A stretch of 64,000 nt of DNA, taken from Clostridium fessum. GTDB lineage: Bacteria > Bacillota > Clostridia > Lachnospirales > Lachnospiraceae. Below the pieces are notes generated by a model. That model ran no database searches. It was not told the origin of the DNA and saw only the letters and a list, made by a program, of their open reading frames with translations. Each line of letters opens with the position of its first letter. The stretch's first letter is position 1. The position numbers were made by a program, and so were the translations under genes. Of this stretch, positions 10,801-18,729 are shown in pieces. Where the stretch lies: positions 310,001 through 374,000 of the forward strand of contig NZ_PYLO01000002.1 in NCBI RefSeq assembly GCF_003024715.1. The letters are read 5' to 3'.

Positions 10801-11099
10801 ATGGACAGTGTCAGTCCGGTCTGTCCGCCCAGGGTGGACAGAATGCTGTCAGGCTTCTCTTTTTCAATGATTCTCTTGACAAATTCCAGGGTCAGCGGCT
10901 CGATGTATACGTGATCCGCGATGGCGCTGTCCGTCATGATGGTTGCCGGGTTGGAGTTTACTAAAACGACCTCCAGACCTTCCTCTTTTAAAGCCCGGCA
11001 CGCCTGCGTTCCTGCATAGTCAAACTCTGCCGCCTGACCGATGACGATAGGGCCGGAACCGATTACCATAACTTTTTTCAGGGATTTATTTAACGGCAT
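7803..11099 (-). CDS. carB: Carbamoyl-phosphate synthase large subunit
   Basis: A 1098-residue protein slightly longer than the usual ~1060-1075 residues, the excess being a C-terminal tail after the MGS-like domain. The two homologous ATP-grasp halves are plain: [17 protein letters not shown] near residue 12 and [21 protein letters not shown] near residue 560. The C-terminal allosteric MGS domain includes the [19 protein letters not shown] segment. It makes carbamoyl phosphate from bicarbonate, ammonia and two ATP for pyrimidine and arginine synthesis. Its start overlaps the end of carA by ten bases, so the two subunits are coupled. Confidence 0.97.
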   Translation of the reverse strand: [1098 protein letters not shown]

Positions 11100-12202
11100 G
11101 ACGCGCCCTCCTTTTTCTTATAATCTCTCATCATCTGAATGAAACGCCCAAACAGCTCTTCCGTATCCTTCGGACCTGCACAAGCCTCTGGATGGAACTG
11201 GACGGTAAATGCCGGCATATCGTGGTAGGTGATGCCCTCGCAGGTGCCGTCGTTGACATTGATAAATGTCTCCTCCGCGCCCTCCGGCAGCGTATCGCGC
11301 AGTACCTCATAGCCGTGGTTCTGGCTGCTGATGTAGACGCGTCCGGTCGTCAGATCCTTGACCGGCTGGTTCGCACCTCTGTGACCGAATTTCATCTTTC
11401 CAGTCTTCGCGCCCTTGGCAATCGCCAGCAGCTGGTGTCCCAGGCAGATGCCGAACATCGGTTTTCCAGCCTTCGTAATCTTTCGGATCTCCTCGATGAT
11501 CTCCGGGTTGTCCTCTGGGTTGCCTGGACCGTTGGAAAGCATGATTCCGTCCGGATTCATCTTAAGAATCTCCTCCGCCGTCGTACCTGCCGGAAGGTCA
11601 GCCACGCGGCATCCGCGCCTGGTCATCTCGCGGATGATATTTTCCTTTGCGCCGAAATCCCAGAGCACAATCTGGAACTCTTCTTTCTCATCCGCCGGTT
11701 TGATCTCACATTTCTTTGGTGTAACGGTTTCAACCGCCTTTGTAATGTGGAAGTTTTTCACTTCCTCCAGCTTTTTCGCGTCATACGGCGGCTTCACCTC
11801 GGTCAGCCAGCCGTTCATCGAACCGGATTCACGAATGGTTTTTGCCAGCTTTCTCGTATCGATTCCATAGACGCCCGGGATGTTTCTTTCTTTAAAAAAG
11901 GTGTCAAGATCCCCACTGCATCTGAAGTTGGAAGGTTCCTGACACCACTCTTTTACGATATAGGCTGATAAATATACCTCTTCATTCTCGAAGTCCTGCG
12001 GAATCACTCCGTAGTTTCCGATTAACGGAAATGTCTGAACGACAATCTGTCCAAAATAGCTGGGATCTGTGATCGTCTCAAGGTATCCTGTCATACCGGT
12101 TGTAAATACGACTTCTCCGGTCACTTCACGTAAAGGAGCGCCAAAGCTTTTTCCCTCAAAATAGTCGCCGTTTTCCAACAGAAGATATACCGGTTTCTCC
12201 AT
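11090..12202 (-). CDS. carA: Carbamoyl-phosphate synthase small subunit
   Basis: A 370-residue glutaminase subunit. The N-terminal CPSase small domain begins YLLLENGDYFEGKSFGA with GMTGYLETITDPSYFGQIVV. The C-terminal class I glutaminase domain carries the catalytic MFGICLGHQLLA and FHPEACAGP motifs. It supplies ammonia to CarB, encoded immediately downstream with a ten-base overlap. A promoter 220 bases upstream leaves a long leader with a strong 5' hairpin. Confidence 0.97.
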   Translation of the reverse strand: MEKPVYLLLENGDYFEGKSFGAPLREVTGEVVFTTGMTGYLETITDPSYFGQIVVQTFPLIGNYGVIPQDFENEEVYLSAYIVKEWCQEPSNFRCSGDLDTFFKERNIPGVYGIDTRKLAKTIRESGSMNGWLTEVKPPYDAKKLEEVKNFHITKAVETVTPKKCEIKPADEKEEFQIVLWDFGAKENIIREMTRRGCRVADLPAGTTAEEILKMNPDGIMLSNGPGNPEDNPEIIEEIRKITKAGKPMFGICLGHQLLAIAKGAKTGKMKFGHRGANQPVKDLTTGRVYISSQNHGYEVLRDTLPEGAEETFINVNDGTCEGITYHDMPAFTVQFHPEACAGPKDTEELFGRFIQMMRDYKKKEGASCR

Positions 12203-12366
12203 CTGGTCACCATTCCTTTCTCTCTCGTACCCCGCCTGTGAATAGCTTCATGCAGGCAGTTTACTTTTTCATTCTCAATAGCCTCACATTTGAGCAAATC
12301 TGTTTTTCCTCAGATGCGTTTTTTACATCATTAGAGACATATTTTATAAATTGTCTGATTCTGCAA

Positions 12367-12404
12367 CAAAGGCGTCCATGAGCCTAAGCCCATGAACGCC
12401 CTTG
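12367..12404 (-). promoter_or_regulatory. 5' leader hairpin of the carAB transcript
   Basis: In the minus-strand RNA, 17 pairs (three of them G-U) close a four-base UUAG loop. It lies only about ten bases after the predicted transcription start. On the plus strand the same stem has mismatches, so the fold favours the carA transcript. No clear U-run follows. It may be an attenuator, a protein-binding hairpin or a 5' stabiliser; it does not show a PyrR-type binding loop that I can recognise. Confidence 0.5.
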
Positions 12405-12419
12405 TTCATATTCTGAAAG

Positions 12420-12449
12420 ATTATAGCATAGGAAAGTTCTATGCGTCAA
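12420..12449 (-). promoter_or_regulatory. carA promoter
   Basis: On the minus strand, TTGACG (12449-12444) and a perfect TATAAT (12425-12420) are separated by 18 bases. It reads toward carA across a leader of about 210 bases. Confidence 0.7.
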
Positions 12450-12644
12450 GAGATTTTTTATACATTTTTTTATGTTTTATACGTCATTTATGCATTTTTA
12501 TGCATTCCTGCCTATTGTTTTTCATTTTTATTTATTATGCAAACATCAAGTATACATATGTAAGGATTTATTAAGGAATAAGTAACACGGTTGTCTATTC
12601 CATCCTGTATACTGTCTCTATTACTTAACAGGAGGTATTGATTT

Positions 12645-12926
12645 ATGAGTCTCTTTCTTTTAGTTTTATTCCCACTAAGCTTTTTACTTGCCATTCTTGC
12701 TTTTTTTACAGGTAAAACTATGGCATCCATCCTTACGCTTGGCAGTTATGCCTGCTTTGCACTCTTTCTGCTGCTTTCCCTTCATGACATCAATCTTCGC
12801 ATGATGACTCAGGATATCAGCGGTATCCAGGATATCTATCCCTCTATTGAGTCTATCTGTATTCCTGCGTTTCTTGCTTTAAATGTAGTAGCTGGCTTCC
12901 GCGTTTTTAAGACTGCAAAAAAATAA
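12645..12926 (+). CDS. Small membrane protein of unknown function
   Basis: A 93-residue protein with an AGGAGGT ribosome-binding site. Three hydrophobic segments are visible, at about residues 3-22, 27-45 and 70-86. A polar stretch with acidic residues lies between the second and third. I do not recognise a family. It stands alone between the carA leader and luxS, with its own terminator downstream, and shows no functional clue beyond membrane location. Confidence 0.7.
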   Translation: MSLFLLVLFPLSFLLAILAFFTGKTMASILTLGSYACFALFLLLSLHDINLRMMTQDISGIQDIYPSIESICIPAFLALNVVAGFRVFKTAKK

Positions 12927-12939
12927 GTGCTTGTTCTTA

Positions 12940-12976
12940 TGCCTGTTTCTTTATATAATAAGGACAGGCATTTTTG
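12940..12976 (+). terminator. Terminator before luxS
   Basis: ATGCCTGT pairs with ACAGGCAT around a 17-base loop and is followed by five T. It separates the small membrane gene from luxS, although luxS begins only 20 bases later. Confidence 0.7.
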
Positions 12977-12995
12977 ATTTAGGAGGTATTTTTTT

Positions 12996-13475
12996 ATGGA
13001 TAAAATTACCAGTTTTACTATCGACCATCTGAAACTGCTCCCTGGCGTCTATGTATCCCGCAAGGACCGCGTGGGCGATCAGGTCATCACCACCTTTGAT
13101 ATCCGCATGACACGTCCAAACTATGAGCCGGTCATGAATACTGCCGAGGTTCACACCATTGAGCACCTGGCTGCCACCTGGCTGCGAAATAACGAGGAAT
13201 GGAAAGACCGCGTCCTCTACTTCGGACCGATGGGCTGCCGCACCGGCTTCTACCTGCTTCTCGCAGGCGACCTGACGTCCGAGGAGATCGTTCCGCTGAT
13301 GAAGGGGCTCTTTACTTTCATGCGCGACTACAAAGACGAGGTTCCGGGTGCTTGTGCAAAAGATTGCGGCAACTACCTCGATATGAACCTGCCGATGGCA
13401 AACTGGCTGGCTGACCGCTTTCTGCGCGAAGTCTTAGATGGAATTGGTCCGGAGAGACTGGTTTATCCGGAATAA
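12996..13475 (+). CDS. luxS: S-ribosylhomocysteine lyase
   Basis: A 159-residue enzyme with all family residues: the metal-binding H53-T-I-E-H57, the catalytic C81 in GPMGCRTGFY, and the third metal ligand C124 in DCGNY. It cleaves S-ribosylhomocysteine to homocysteine and DPD, the precursor of AI-2, in the activated methyl cycle. The ATG follows TAGGAGGTA. The gene is monocistronic: a terminator lies upstream and a shared one lies between it and the convergent hisD. Confidence 0.96.
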   Translation: MDKITSFTIDHLKLLPGVYVSRKDRVGDQVITTFDIRMTRPNYEPVMNTAEVHTIEHLAATWLRNNEEWKDRVLYFGPMGCRTGFYLLLAGDLTSEEIVPLMKGLFTFMRDYKDEVPGACAKDCGNYLDMNLPMANWLADRFLREVLDGIGPERLVYPE

Positions 13476-13510
13476 AAGACAAGAATAGCAGGCGGTATGC
13501 TTTGAAACAC

Positions 13511-13545
13511 AAAACCCCCAGATGCTGCAGCATCCGAGGGGTTTT
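13511..13545. terminator. Bidirectional terminator between luxS and hisD
   Basis: AAAACCCC pairs with GGGGTTTT around a loop with an inner GATGCTGCAGCATC palindrome. A and T runs on both sides let it serve both convergent genes. Confidence 0.8.
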
Positions 13546-13568
13546 ATTCTATATATTTTCTATTTTCC

Positions 13569-14831
13569 CTATTTTCTTGCATCCGCAGCCGCTGCATGTC
13601 CAGATAATCCTTCTCCATGCGCCATACGCGATACAAGCGGTGCGATACGCGCGGATGCCTCCGGGGTCATGCTCTGATGGGTACAGGTCTTTAAGAATGT
13701 ACCAACCCAGACACCGCCGGTATAACGTGCCGCCCGAAGAGTCGGAAGTGTGTGGTTGGTTCCGGAAGCATAATCACCAAATACCTCTGCCGTATTCTGA
13801 CCGATAAACAGAGAACCGTAATTAACCAACTTCGGAATCAGTGCATCCGGGTCTTCCACGTTGAGCTCCAGATGCTCCGGTGCGTACTCATTCGCATACT
13901 GAACCGCCTCGTCCAGGCTGTCTACCACGCCGATCTCTCCAAACGTATCCCAGGACTGTCTCGCAATCTTTGCCGTATCCAGAATCTTCAGCTCTTCCTC
14001 TACCGCCTCAATCACGCTCTTTCCAAATGCCTCATCCGTTGTCAGAAGAATGCCTTTCGCATTGACATCATGCTCAGACTGTGCCAGCAGATCGGCCGCC
14101 ACCACCTTCGCACTCGCTTTTCCGTCGGCGATTACCAGGACCTCGCTCGGCCCGGCTACGAAGTCGATGCCGACCTGCCCGTAGCACTGACGTTTCGCCT
14201 CTGTTACGAAGCGGTTACCCGGTCCTACAATAATATCCACCGGCTTGATACTCCCCGTTCCATAGGAAAATGCCGCGATCGCCTGTGCACCGCCCAGTGC
14301 ATAGATCTCATCCACGCCAGCCAGATCCATCGCTACCAGCGTCCTGGCATTGATATGACCCGTTCCACGCACTACCGGAGCGCAGGCGGTGATACGTTTT
14401 ACTCCCGCTGCCTTCGCCGGAGTCGCTAACATCAGTGCCGTCGAATACAGTGGATAATTGCCGCCCGGCACATAACAGCAGCAGGACTCCACCGGAATGA
14501 TGCGGTGTCCTAAAAAGACTCCCGGCTCCGGGCTGAAATTGTCAAGGGGTTTCACTGTCTGCCTCTGCGCGTTCGCAAATGCCCCAATATTGTGATGCGC
14601 CGCTTTCAGATCCGCCAGCTCCTGCTCGCCCAGCTCCTTATAAGCCGCATCAATCTCCTCCCGGCTGACCCGCAGCGATTCACGGGTACATCCGTCAAAC
14701 TTCTCATTGTACTCCCTCAGAGCCGCGTCTCCGCGCCCCCGGACCTCACCAATAATCCCCGCCACGGTCTCTCGCAGATTCCGATTATCTTCCTCGCTTC
14801 GAACCTGTGCTTCTTTTATAATCTTGATCAT
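13569..14831 (-). CDS. hisD: Histidinol dehydrogenase
   Basis: A 420-residue zinc enzyme that oxidises L-histidinol to L-histidine in two NAD-dependent steps. Family blocks include CCYVPGGNYPLYSTALMLATPAKAAGV near residue 117, DIIVGPGNRFVTEAKRQCYG near 200, the ligand region AGPSEVLVIAD and LAQSEHDVNAKG, and YAPEHLELN near the C-terminal third. No other his genes lie nearby, so it is a detached member of the pathway. An extended -10 box (TGGTATACT, minus strand, near 14871-14879) probably drives it. A short palindromic mobile element sits about 60 bases upstream of that box. Confidence 0.95.
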   Translation of the reverse strand: MIKIIKEAQVRSEEDNRNLRETVAGIIGEVRGRGDAALREYNEKFDGCTRESLRVSREEIDAAYKELGEQELADLKAAHHNIGAFANAQRQTVKPLDNFSPEPGVFLGHRIIPVESCCCYVPGGNYPLYSTALMLATPAKAAGVKRITACAPVVRGTGHINARTLVAMDLAGVDEIYALGGAQAIAAFSYGTGSIKPVDIIVGPGNRFVTEAKRQCYGQVGIDFVAGPSEVLVIADGKASAKVVAADLLAQSEHDVNAKGILLTTDEAFGKSVIEAVEEELKILDTAKIARQSWDTFGEIGVVDSLDEAVQYANEYAPEHLELNVEDPDALIPKLVNYGSLFIGQNTAEVFGDYASGTNHTLPTLRAARYTGGVWVGTFLKTCTHQSMTPEASARIAPLVSRMAHGEGLSGHAAAADARK

Positions 14832-14937
14832 ACGTTCTGCCTCTCTGTATAAGTTTTATCATTTTTTCCAAGTATACCACAAGTCTTTTTATTTTGCGAT
14901 ACAAAATAAACCTATCCAGCACATCTGAAACCAGAAC

Positions 14938-15070
14938 GTTACTGTACACGGGTAGGCACTTTTGGAACCGAAAGTGCCGTAAGAAAACGTGGTGGCAGCA
15001 GGAATTTGCCGTATTTAAATGCGAAGCCACGGCAAATTCCGTTACTGGGCACGTTTGCGTGAACAGTAAC
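14938..15070 (-). mobile_element. MITE-like palindromic element, copy 1 (133 bp)
   Basis: Ends are the imperfect inverted repeats GTTACTGTACACG and CGTGAACAGTAAC. The element is flanked on both sides by the 8-base direct repeat ACCAGAAC (14930-14937 and 15071-15078), a target-site duplication. Two internal hairpins are at 14955-14978 and 15001-15040. It has the same length and layout as the copy at 21347-21479, in the opposite orientation. It encodes no protein. Confidence 0.8.
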
Positions 15071-15096
15071 ACCAGAACAGGATCACACTTTTTCTC

Positions 15097-15516
15097 TTAG
15101 ACAACCGTCTCAATATTCTTAACCACAAATCCCTCTTTTTCAACCGCTTCCTGCAGCTTCGCATCGTCCACGCCATTCTCATAGAACACGCGGGCAATGC
15201 CTCTGTCTACGTCCGCATCTGCACGGATGACGCCGTTCTGGGCGGTCAGGGCTTTTTCAACGGATTTCTTGCAGTTTGCACAGTGCATACCCTCGATCCG
15301 CATGATCTTGGACGGGGTACCCGCTGTAACCGCTTTCTTGGAAAGATCTTCGCCGCGCGCACCAGCATTCCCATCGCTGCCGCAGGAACCGCAGCTTCCA
15401 CCGGAGCATCCGCAGCATCCGCCGCCCTTTCCCGTGTAATGACGGATCGCCGAACGTAATGCCAGCAAAAGCAAAATCGCTACTACAATTAAAATTCCAA
15501 TATCAATCGGTCTCAT
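15097..15516 (-). CDS. Cys-rich membrane protein with HMA domain (FeoB-associated type)
   Basis: 139 residues. An N-terminal membrane segment (about residues 7-24) is followed by a Gly/Cys cluster GGGCCGCSGGSCGSCGS, typical of FeoB-associated Cys-rich membrane proteins. A linker leads to a complete heavy-metal-associated domain with GMHCANC at about residues 75-81. Fusion of the Cys-rich anchor to an HMA domain suggests a role in holding or passing metal ions at the membrane. The start overlaps the stop of a 51-residue upstream gene, and feoB is next upstream. Confidence 0.82.
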   Translation of the reverse strand: MRPIDIGILIVVAILLLLALRSAIRHYTGKGGGCCGCSGGSCGSCGSDGNAGARGEDLSKKAVTAGTPSKIMRIEGMHCANCKKSVEKALTAQNGVIRADADVDRGIARVFYENGVDDAKLQEAVEKEGFVVKNIETVV

Positions 15517-15668
15517 ACGTTATCGTCCTCTCTTCTCTGACTTTTCGATGAATGGCTTCGGAGTATCTTTTTTATTTTATCATACACACGACAGATAAAA
15601 TATCCTACAAAATAAACTACCAGAAAACCAATCACACCATAAAACATGGATCCAGATGAATCCCCCAT
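15513..15668 (-). CDS. 51-residue membrane peptide coupled to the HMA protein
   Basis: ATG at 15668 follows AAAAGGAGAAAG on the minus strand. The reading frame runs 51 codons and its stop overlaps the next start (ATGA). The peptide has a polar start, one hydrophobic span (about residues 9-25) and a basic, Ser/Lys/Arg-rich tail. No family is recognised. Position between feoB and the Cys-rich HMA protein, with coupled translation, suggests an accessory to that protein or to FeoB, comparable with small FeoC-like or FeoB-associated proteins. That role is inference. Confidence 0.68.
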   Translation of the reverse strand: MGDSSGSMFYGVIGFLVVYFVGYFICRVYDKIKKILRSHSSKSQRREDDNV

Positions 15669-15700
15669 CTATGCTTTCTCCTTTTCTTTTTTGAAATCGA

Positions 15701-15748
15701 ATAAAACTGCCTCCAAACAGCAGACTTTCATCCTGCTATCCGAGGCAG
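15701..15748 (-). terminator. Terminator downstream of feoB
   Basis: On the minus strand CTGCCTC pairs with GAGGCAG, with an inner AGCAG/CTGCT pairing, followed by TTTTATT. It lies between feoB and the 51-residue gene, which may therefore depend on readthrough or its own promoter. Confidence 0.7.
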
Positions 15749-15869
15749 CCTTATAAAGGATTAATTTTATCACTTATGATTACAGGCACCTGCCGATGCC
15801 CGGTCAGCGGAAACGCAAAACCACCGGCCGGACGGCAGAACCTGTTTTATTTTTCATTTAGAAACTAAC

Positions 15870-18053
15870 TTATGAAGCTGCCTCTACAGAGCTTCTTGTG
15901 TAGCTCTTCTGATCCTTGTATGGATCCGGACGAAACAGCATGAACAGCATGAGTACAAGAAGGACTGCTGCCACGATAGTCCATACGTTGAATGCAACTG
16001 CGCCAAGTACCAGACCACCTAACTGATATACAATCAGGGATACAGCGTAAGCGAAGAGATTCTGATACAGGATAGCGAACCAGAACCATTTTCTGGACTG
16101 GAGCTGCTGTGCCATCGTTGCGATAGCTGCCAGACACGGAGAGTCAAGCAGGTTGAACAGCAGGAATGTAAAGGCTGCGATGGTTGTCGGGAACCATGTC
16201 TGGATTGCTGCTGCTACGACATCGGTCTCCTCAGACAGATCCTCGGATACATTTGCCAGAACGCCCATGGTGGAAACGATAGCCTCTTTTGCTGTGAAAC
16301 CAGTGATGGAAGCTGCAACCGGCTGCCACTCGCCGAAACCAAGCGGACGGAACAGGATTGCGATAGCGCCGCCCAGCATAGCCAGGATAGAATCAGCAGA
16401 TTCTTCTACCAGACCAAATCCACCGTCTACAAATCCGAAGGAGGACAGGAACCACATAACAACGCAAGCCAGGAACAGGATTGTACCAGCCTTGATGATG
16501 AATCCCTTCAGACGCTCCCAAACATGAAGGAGAACGGTCTTAGCGGACGGAATGTGGTACGCCGGAAGCTCCATAACGAACGGAGCTGGTTTGCCGGAGA
16601 ACGGTTTGGTCTTCTTTAACATGATCGCGGATACAAGAACCGCAGCGATACCTACAAAGTACATGATCGGAGCCATCATAGTAGCCAGATCCATGTCGCC
16701 GCTCATATAACCAGCCATAACGCCGCCCATCAGAGCGATAACCGGCAGCTTCGCACCACACGGAACGAAGGTTGCTGTCATGATGGTAAGACGTCTGTCG
16801 TTGTCCTGCTCGATGGTCTTGGACGCCATGATACCAGGAACGCCGCAGCCAGAAGAAATCAGCAGCGGGATGAAGCTCTTACCGGACAATCCGAAGTGAC
16901 GGAATACACGGTCCATAACGAATGCGATACGTACCATGTAACCACAATCTTCCAGAATGGAAAGGAAGAGGAACAGGATAGCCATCTGCGGAACGAAACC
17001 AAGAACGGCACCAACACCGCCGATGATACCATCCACTACAAGGCTTACAATCAGGTCAGAAGCGCCTGCTGCTGCCAGTGCATCGCCAGCCCAGCCCTGA
17101 ATTGCGCCAACAAATGTATCATTGGTCCAGTCTGTTACGAATGTACCAACCGTAGTAACGGATACATAGTAAACCGCCCACATAACAAGAACAAAGATCG
17201 GAATACCAAGTAAACGGTTGGTTACGATGCTATCGATCTTATCCGAAAGACTCATCTTCTGAGCCGGTTTCTTTACGGTCTCCTCGATAACCTTCTGGAT
17301 GTATACATATCTCTGGTCAGTGATAACGGACTCAGCGTCATCATCAAACTCTTTCTCCAGCTCCTTGGTGTAACGGGAGAAACGGTTGTCTGCACTAAGA
17401 CCAAGCTGCTCTACAACCTTGCTGTCATTCTCGAGAACTTTGATTGCGTACCATCTCTTCTCTGCTTCCGGAATGCTGGACGGAAGCTCTGCCTCGATTG
17501 CGCTTACTTTATCCTCTACGCTGCCCTCGAAAATAGCGCTTACAGTGCCTGCTGCATGATCCTTTGCAACTTTGATTGCCTCTGCAATGACTTCCTTCAG
17601 ACCTGTTTTCTTCAGCGCGGAAGTCTCAATGATCGGGCAGCCAAGTTTCTTGGACAGTGCCTTTACATCAATGTTGATGCCGTTCTTCTTCAGAAGATCG
17701 CACATATTTAAAGCAATAACAACCGGAATACCTGTCTCGATCAGCTGTGTGGTCAGATACAGGTTACGCTCAATGTTGGTTGCATCGACTAAGTCTACGA
17801 TGACATCCGGATTCTCTTTTAAGATAAAATCACGGGTTACAACTTCCTCCAGTGTATACGGAGAAAGGGAATAAACTCCCGGAAGGTCCGTTACATTTAC
17901 CTCTTCTCCCGAAGCATCTTTTAATTTACCGGTTTTCTTCTCAACTGTAACACCCGGCCAGTTACCTACATACTGGTTTGCACCCGTCAGTGCGTTAAAC
18001 ATGGTTGTTTTACCGCAGTTCGGGTTACCCGCCAAAGCAATATGAATTGCCAT
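15870..18053 (-). CDS. feoB: Ferrous iron transport protein B
   Basis: A 727-residue inner-membrane Fe(II) transporter. The cytosolic G domain begins with the P-loop GNPNCGKTT (residues 9-17), followed by DLPGVYSLSPYTLEE and the guanine-specificity NMCD motif. A helical GDI-like spacer leads to the membrane core with the two Gate-type repeats, visible as ISSGCGVPGIMASKTIE and the later GFTAKEAIVSTMGVL segment. Two FeoA-like genes lie directly upstream on the same strand, forming an operon controlled by the operator array at 18730-18841. Confidence 0.96.
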   Translation of the reverse strand: MAIHIALAGNPNCGKTTMFNALTGANQYVGNWPGVTVEKKTGKLKDASGEEVNVTDLPGVYSLSPYTLEEVVTRDFILKENPDVIVDLVDATNIERNLYLTTQLIETGIPVVIALNMCDLLKKNGINIDVKALSKKLGCPIIETSALKKTGLKEVIAEAIKVAKDHAAGTVSAIFEGSVEDKVSAIEAELPSSIPEAEKRWYAIKVLENDSKVVEQLGLSADNRFSRYTKELEKEFDDDAESVITDQRYVYIQKVIEETVKKPAQKMSLSDKIDSIVTNRLLGIPIFVLVMWAVYYVSVTTVGTFVTDWTNDTFVGAIQGWAGDALAAAGASDLIVSLVVDGIIGGVGAVLGFVPQMAILFLFLSILEDCGYMVRIAFVMDRVFRHFGLSGKSFIPLLISSGCGVPGIMASKTIEQDNDRRLTIMTATFVPCGAKLPVIALMGGVMAGYMSGDMDLATMMAPIMYFVGIAAVLVSAIMLKKTKPFSGKPAPFVMELPAYHIPSAKTVLLHVWERLKGFIIKAGTILFLACVVMWFLSSFGFVDGGFGLVEESADSILAMLGGAIAILFRPLGFGEWQPVAASITGFTAKEAIVSTMGVLANVSEDLSEETDVVAAAIQTWFPTTIAAFTFLLFNLLDSPCLAAIATMAQQLQSRKWFWFAILYQNLFAYAVSLIVYQLGGLVLGAVAFNVWTIVAAVLLVLMLFMLFRPDPYKDQKSYTRSSVEAAS

Positions 18054-18085
18054 TTTTCATCCTCCTGCTTTTTTAATCAAACTTA

Positions 18086-18310
18086 TTAAACTGTCTGAAC
18101 ATCTACGCACTCAGCATCGGCTTTACGAAGTGAAAGCTCATATCCACGAATCGTAACCTCTACCGGGTCGCCCAGCGGAGCTACTTTTCGAATAAAAATC
18201 TCGCTTCCCTTCGTGATGCCCATATCCATGATGCGGCGTTTGTATGCGCCTTCGCCATGAATCTTGACAACTTTGACGGTAGATCCAACCTGTGCATCTT
18301 TAAGCGTCAT
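18086..18310 (-). CDS. feoA: FeoA-domain protein
   Basis: A 74-residue SH3-like FeoA protein. The pattern VGSTVKVVKIHGEGAYKRRIMDMGITKGSEIFIRKVAPLGDPVEVTIRGYELSLRK matches the family almost throughout, including the final ELSLRKADA strand. FeoA proteins bind FeoB in the cytoplasm and support iron uptake. It starts 32 bases upstream of feoB, in the same operon. It is the more canonical of the two FeoA-like proteins here. Confidence 0.93.
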   Translation of the reverse strand: MTLKDAQVGSTVKVVKIHGEGAYKRRIMDMGITKGSEIFIRKVAPLGDPVEVTIRGYELSLRKADAECVDVQTV

Positions 18311-18404
18311 TCTCTGTTCCTCCTAACCATTCCAATTTTTTACTCGGAATTCCGTCTGCTTTTCTACCATACAACCTGCTCCGGAATATCCCCATTCCCT
18401 TGTC

Positions 18405-18626
18405 TTAGACCAGAATGTGTCTTGCCTGATCCTTATTTATAGCCACTCTGGACTCCTTTACGTGAATAATCACGTCTCCGTCCAGCTGGGTTATCACTTT
18501 TACTTCGGTTCCCTCGTTAAACCCCATGGATTTTAAATGAGAACGAACCTCTGTGTTTCCGCTGATCTTTTTGATCGTATAGGCGGTTCCTACGGTTGCC
18601 ATCGAAATCGGCATTGCTCCCTGCAT
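18405..18626 (-). CDS. Second FeoA-domain protein, first gene of the iron operon
   Basis: The ATG at 18626 is chosen because GGAAGGAGA lies five bases upstream; an in-frame start at 18740 would run through the operator region. The 73-residue protein has the FeoA fold: VGTAYTIKKISGNTEVRSHLKSMGFNEGTEVKVI, then DGDVIIHVKESRVAINKDQARHI. Two consecutive FeoA-like proteins before FeoB is a usual clostridial arrangement. The pair may form a heteromeric partner of FeoB. Confidence 0.87.
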   Translation of the reverse strand: MQGAMPISMATVGTAYTIKKISGNTEVRSHLKSMGFNEGTEVKVITQLDGDVIIHVKESRVAINKDQARHILV

Positions 18627-18729
18627 ACGATTCTCCTTCCTCTGTTTTTCCACCTTCTGCCCGTCATGATGTCTCACTTGGCGGAAACGGCTGTTTTCAT
18701 CTGCCGGTAATCTAATTGATTCGCGTACA

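Noticed and set aside
14832-15096. T-box or his-type leader upstream of hisD
   Set aside because: The hairpins there belong to the palindromic mobile element with its target duplication; no T-box or specifier features are visible.
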